From positions 25,212,975 to 25,276,974 of the forward strand of contig NC_134283.1 in NCBI RefSeq assembly GCF_949628215.1: a DNA stretch of 64,000 nucleotides, written 5' to 3'. Below the pieces are notes generated by a model. It ran no database searches. It worked only from the letters and a program-made list of their open reading frames with translations, and was not told where the DNA came from. The translations under genes and the position numbers were made by a program. This DNA is from Phalacrocorax aristotelis. Taxonomy: Eukaryota > Chordata > Aves > Suliformes > Phalacrocoracidae. Of this stretch, positions 61,601 to 64,000 are shown piece by piece. The stretch's first letter is position 1, and every line of letters begins with the position of its first letter.

Positions 61601-64000
61601 TGAGTATGCCTCGAATAGCCTCACAGAAGAGCCCTTGCTTAGTAACCAGTGGATATTTGGGCTAGAAGAGAATCACAAACAGTGCTGCTGTTCTTCCTGG
61701 CCATCTTTCAGGCGTGTTTTAGAACGATCAGTAATTTATTCTTAATTTTTGTAGCTGGGAAGTACAGAGGTTGACTGTTTCATATACCTTCTGCTCCTTG
61801 ACCTCATTTTACTAGGCAGAGGGTTTAGGCTCACATGTGGTTCAGAACACTTTGTACAAAATGCCCTCAATTTATCCTGTAGTGGGATTTAGGACATTCT
61901 GCCCCGAGTGGTCCTGTTCTTTGTCAAGTTTCAGGGTAGAAGCAATCTTTTGAGACTGAAGCCGAAAACTCTCCTCCTGTAAAACTGTCATTGTTTCCTT
62001 AATTTTTCACTTTTTAAAATATTCATAGTAAACCTCTACATTTCATAATTTAAAAAAACCCAGTTCCAACTGTAATGGTGACTCCACATATGTGGCTAAC
62101 GTATCTAGTATGTAGAAGACTAAGAAGCTTTGCTTTATTGTAAGGTGAAGTCCATTGTTCTTTGCAGAAATACGCAGCATTTTTTCCCACTCAGTGGTAA
62201 TGAAAATGATACATCAAGAGAACCTGCAAATTAGCTTCATTCACTGATAGAGCAAATCTTTCTCCTTCCTGTATGTAGAAAATATTTCACATGCTGCTTT
62301 AGGGAATGTCATGATCTTGTTAAATGGCAGCTTAAGAATATTAAATACACAGTAGTTCTTTGCTTTGACTCCTGATTTGGTAGCTGCTCTAAAATTTCAG
62401 CACTGTTTATATTTTAGGAGGACAGTGCTAGAGCTTTTTAAATCCTAGTAGATTAGTAAAGAACACTTTAGTTACTTTTGACATATTCAGTGCCAAATTA
62501 AACCGTTTGAAATTGTTTTGTGGTCAAATAATGCCTATTGATGCTTTCCCAGAAAGTGTTTAATTATATGTTATCAGTCTTTAGGTTTTGTTTTTAGTGG
62601 GTGTGTTTATGTGAATTTTAGCTCCAATGCACTTTTTGAGGGATTGGCAGGCCAGATAAACTTATTTACCAAAATCAAGTGTACTTTGAGATAAGTATCA
62701 TAGACACCAGATAAATAACTGCCCTTACAGACACCTTTCTGTAGATAACTAACCCTGCAAACACATTTCTGGAATGAGAAATGCCGAGTCTTTGGAACAG
62801 TGGTATTCAGACAGACAAAACATGGACTATGTATTTCAGATCAAGGATTTGTGTCTTCATTTCCTGCTAAAGCCTGATGTCCAGTGTGAGACATGCTATA
62901 TATGCCCAACTCATCCAACACTCAGCAAATCTCACAGCCACAGTGCAAACGGAATTTAGAGCCTGGGGATATCCACACATGTTTTCATGCAGGCAGCTTA
63001 GGTCCAGATCTGCACCCAACTTAATAAGCCCCTCTGGGTCAGCAGGAGTCAGATGAGGTCTGACTAGGCTAATTACATCTGGCTCACTGGTGGTGACGCA
63101 GGGCCTGGACTGGTTTCAAGCTTAGCCATCCATATATATCTGCACTGTATTCCTTAGTACTAGTTTTTCTGTTTTGTTTTTTTTTTTTCTGTGGTATACC
63201 ACCTCTCTATCCACCCATCACTATCAGACATGAACTGTATTTGCCTGTGTTCACCAGCATATCCTGCATTTAAGAGGAGAGGAATAGTCAGGCAGCCTTG
63301 TCGATGGGCTTTTTCTTGAGGTGAACATCTTATTTCACTGTAGCAATGATATCAGGATGACAAACCCCTCGATGATGACAAACCTCTCCGTGATGACTGG
63401 AGCTGCAAATGACAGGAAGGAACAAGATTAGGAAATTAATTCTTTAACTGTGTTGAGAAGCCAATTACCACAAGGGAAGTGTATCGGGTGAATTCCACAC
63501 CTGTTGCCATAGTCTGCAACTGTAATTAATTTACTGATAGCACCATTACAGCAGATCTGTCTTACTTGCTATGACCTCCACAAGAGGAGACACCATAGTT
63601 ATGCATATAATTGCATGCAGAACTGCTGGAATTTTACAGTAATAAGTATAGTATAAAAGCTTGAAAGAGTACTTCTGAAAAATATGTATAAAAAGTGACT
63701 AATAATATATTTTGTTTTAATATTGTATTTAACTTATGTATACAAAATGCAAAATTTAAATAATGTAATGGTAAATCTAGTTGTTAACTAATTAAAAGTG
63801 ATCATGACAGTCATATAGCAAAACACCGTTGGGAATCTCAAATCATTGGGAATGCATAGATCATGCAGTTACCTAATGCTCATTAGAAACATGTGATAAG
63901 TTTGTGGTGGCGCAACAGGTTTTAACACTGGTGCCAGTTCTCAGGAGGGAAGCAGCACATTAACGAACTGTTACCTGGGCTAGCACCTTGCTTGGTATGA
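58602..64000 (+). other. TTC1: TTC1 intron running off the right edge
   Basis: This region follows the last visible TTC1 exon. I scanned for the C-terminal TTC1 text in all + frames and saw none. It contains a poly(A) run at about 60826-60843 and a short tandem of about 20-bp units (GATGACAAACCYCTC-like) at 63356-63397. Nothing else is supported. Confidence 0.7.

Noticed and set aside
1..64000. Bacterial-type features such as CRISPR arrays, operons or phage att sites
   Set aside because: The split host genes, CR1 elements and CpG island show vertebrate nuclear DNA; no spaced repeat array was seen.

Overview
The window is nuclear DNA from a bird, as far as the sequence shows. Its introns are of moderate size, its interspersed repeats are CR1 LINE fragments, and it holds an endogenous retrovirus with an alpharetrovirus-like envelope. 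Two host genes, both on the + strand, are recognisable from their proteins: ADRA1B (alpha-1B adrenergic receptor) and TTC1 (tetratricopeptide repeat protein 1). They are also adjacent on human chromosome 5q, so the window appears to be the conserved ADRA1B-TTC1 interval. The species cannot be named from this sequence.

Layout. 1-817: coding exon 1 of ADRA1B, cut by the left edge within the first transmembrane helix. 818-18658: its single large intron, with three CR1 fragments and a GATA microsatellite. 18659-19221: the last ADRA1B exon, followed by a 3' UTR with poly(A) hexamers at 19748 and 19840. About 19.85-29.50 kb: intergenic DNA with no gene that I can support. 29502-36891: a complete but decayed provirus on the - strand, with two LTRs, a 6-bp target duplication, a primer-binding site and a polypurine tract. 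36.9-39.9 kb: intergenic DNA. About 39.89-40.78 kb: the CpG island and promoter of TTC1. 40966-58601: five coding exons of TTC1, all with GT..AG junctions and continuous phase. The C-terminal exon or exons lie beyond the right edge.

The provirus is the most interesting part. It has betaretrovirus-like gag, pro and pol: a dUTPase domain sits ahead of the protease, an in-phase slippery heptamer lies at the end of nucleocapsid, and the primer-binding site is of the tRNA-Lys3 type. Its envelope is of the alpharetrovirus type, with an internal fusion peptide between cysteines and a CX6CC motif. Every reading frame is broken by stops or frameshifts, so it is a fossil. The LTRs differ at about 6 of 391 aligned sites plus one 3-nt indel, which suggests an insertion a few million years old. 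It lies antisense to both flanking genes.

The two host genes have unrelated roles: a Gq-coupled catecholamine receptor at the cell surface and a small cytosolic TPR adaptor. Nothing here suggests that they act together; they are simply neighbours.
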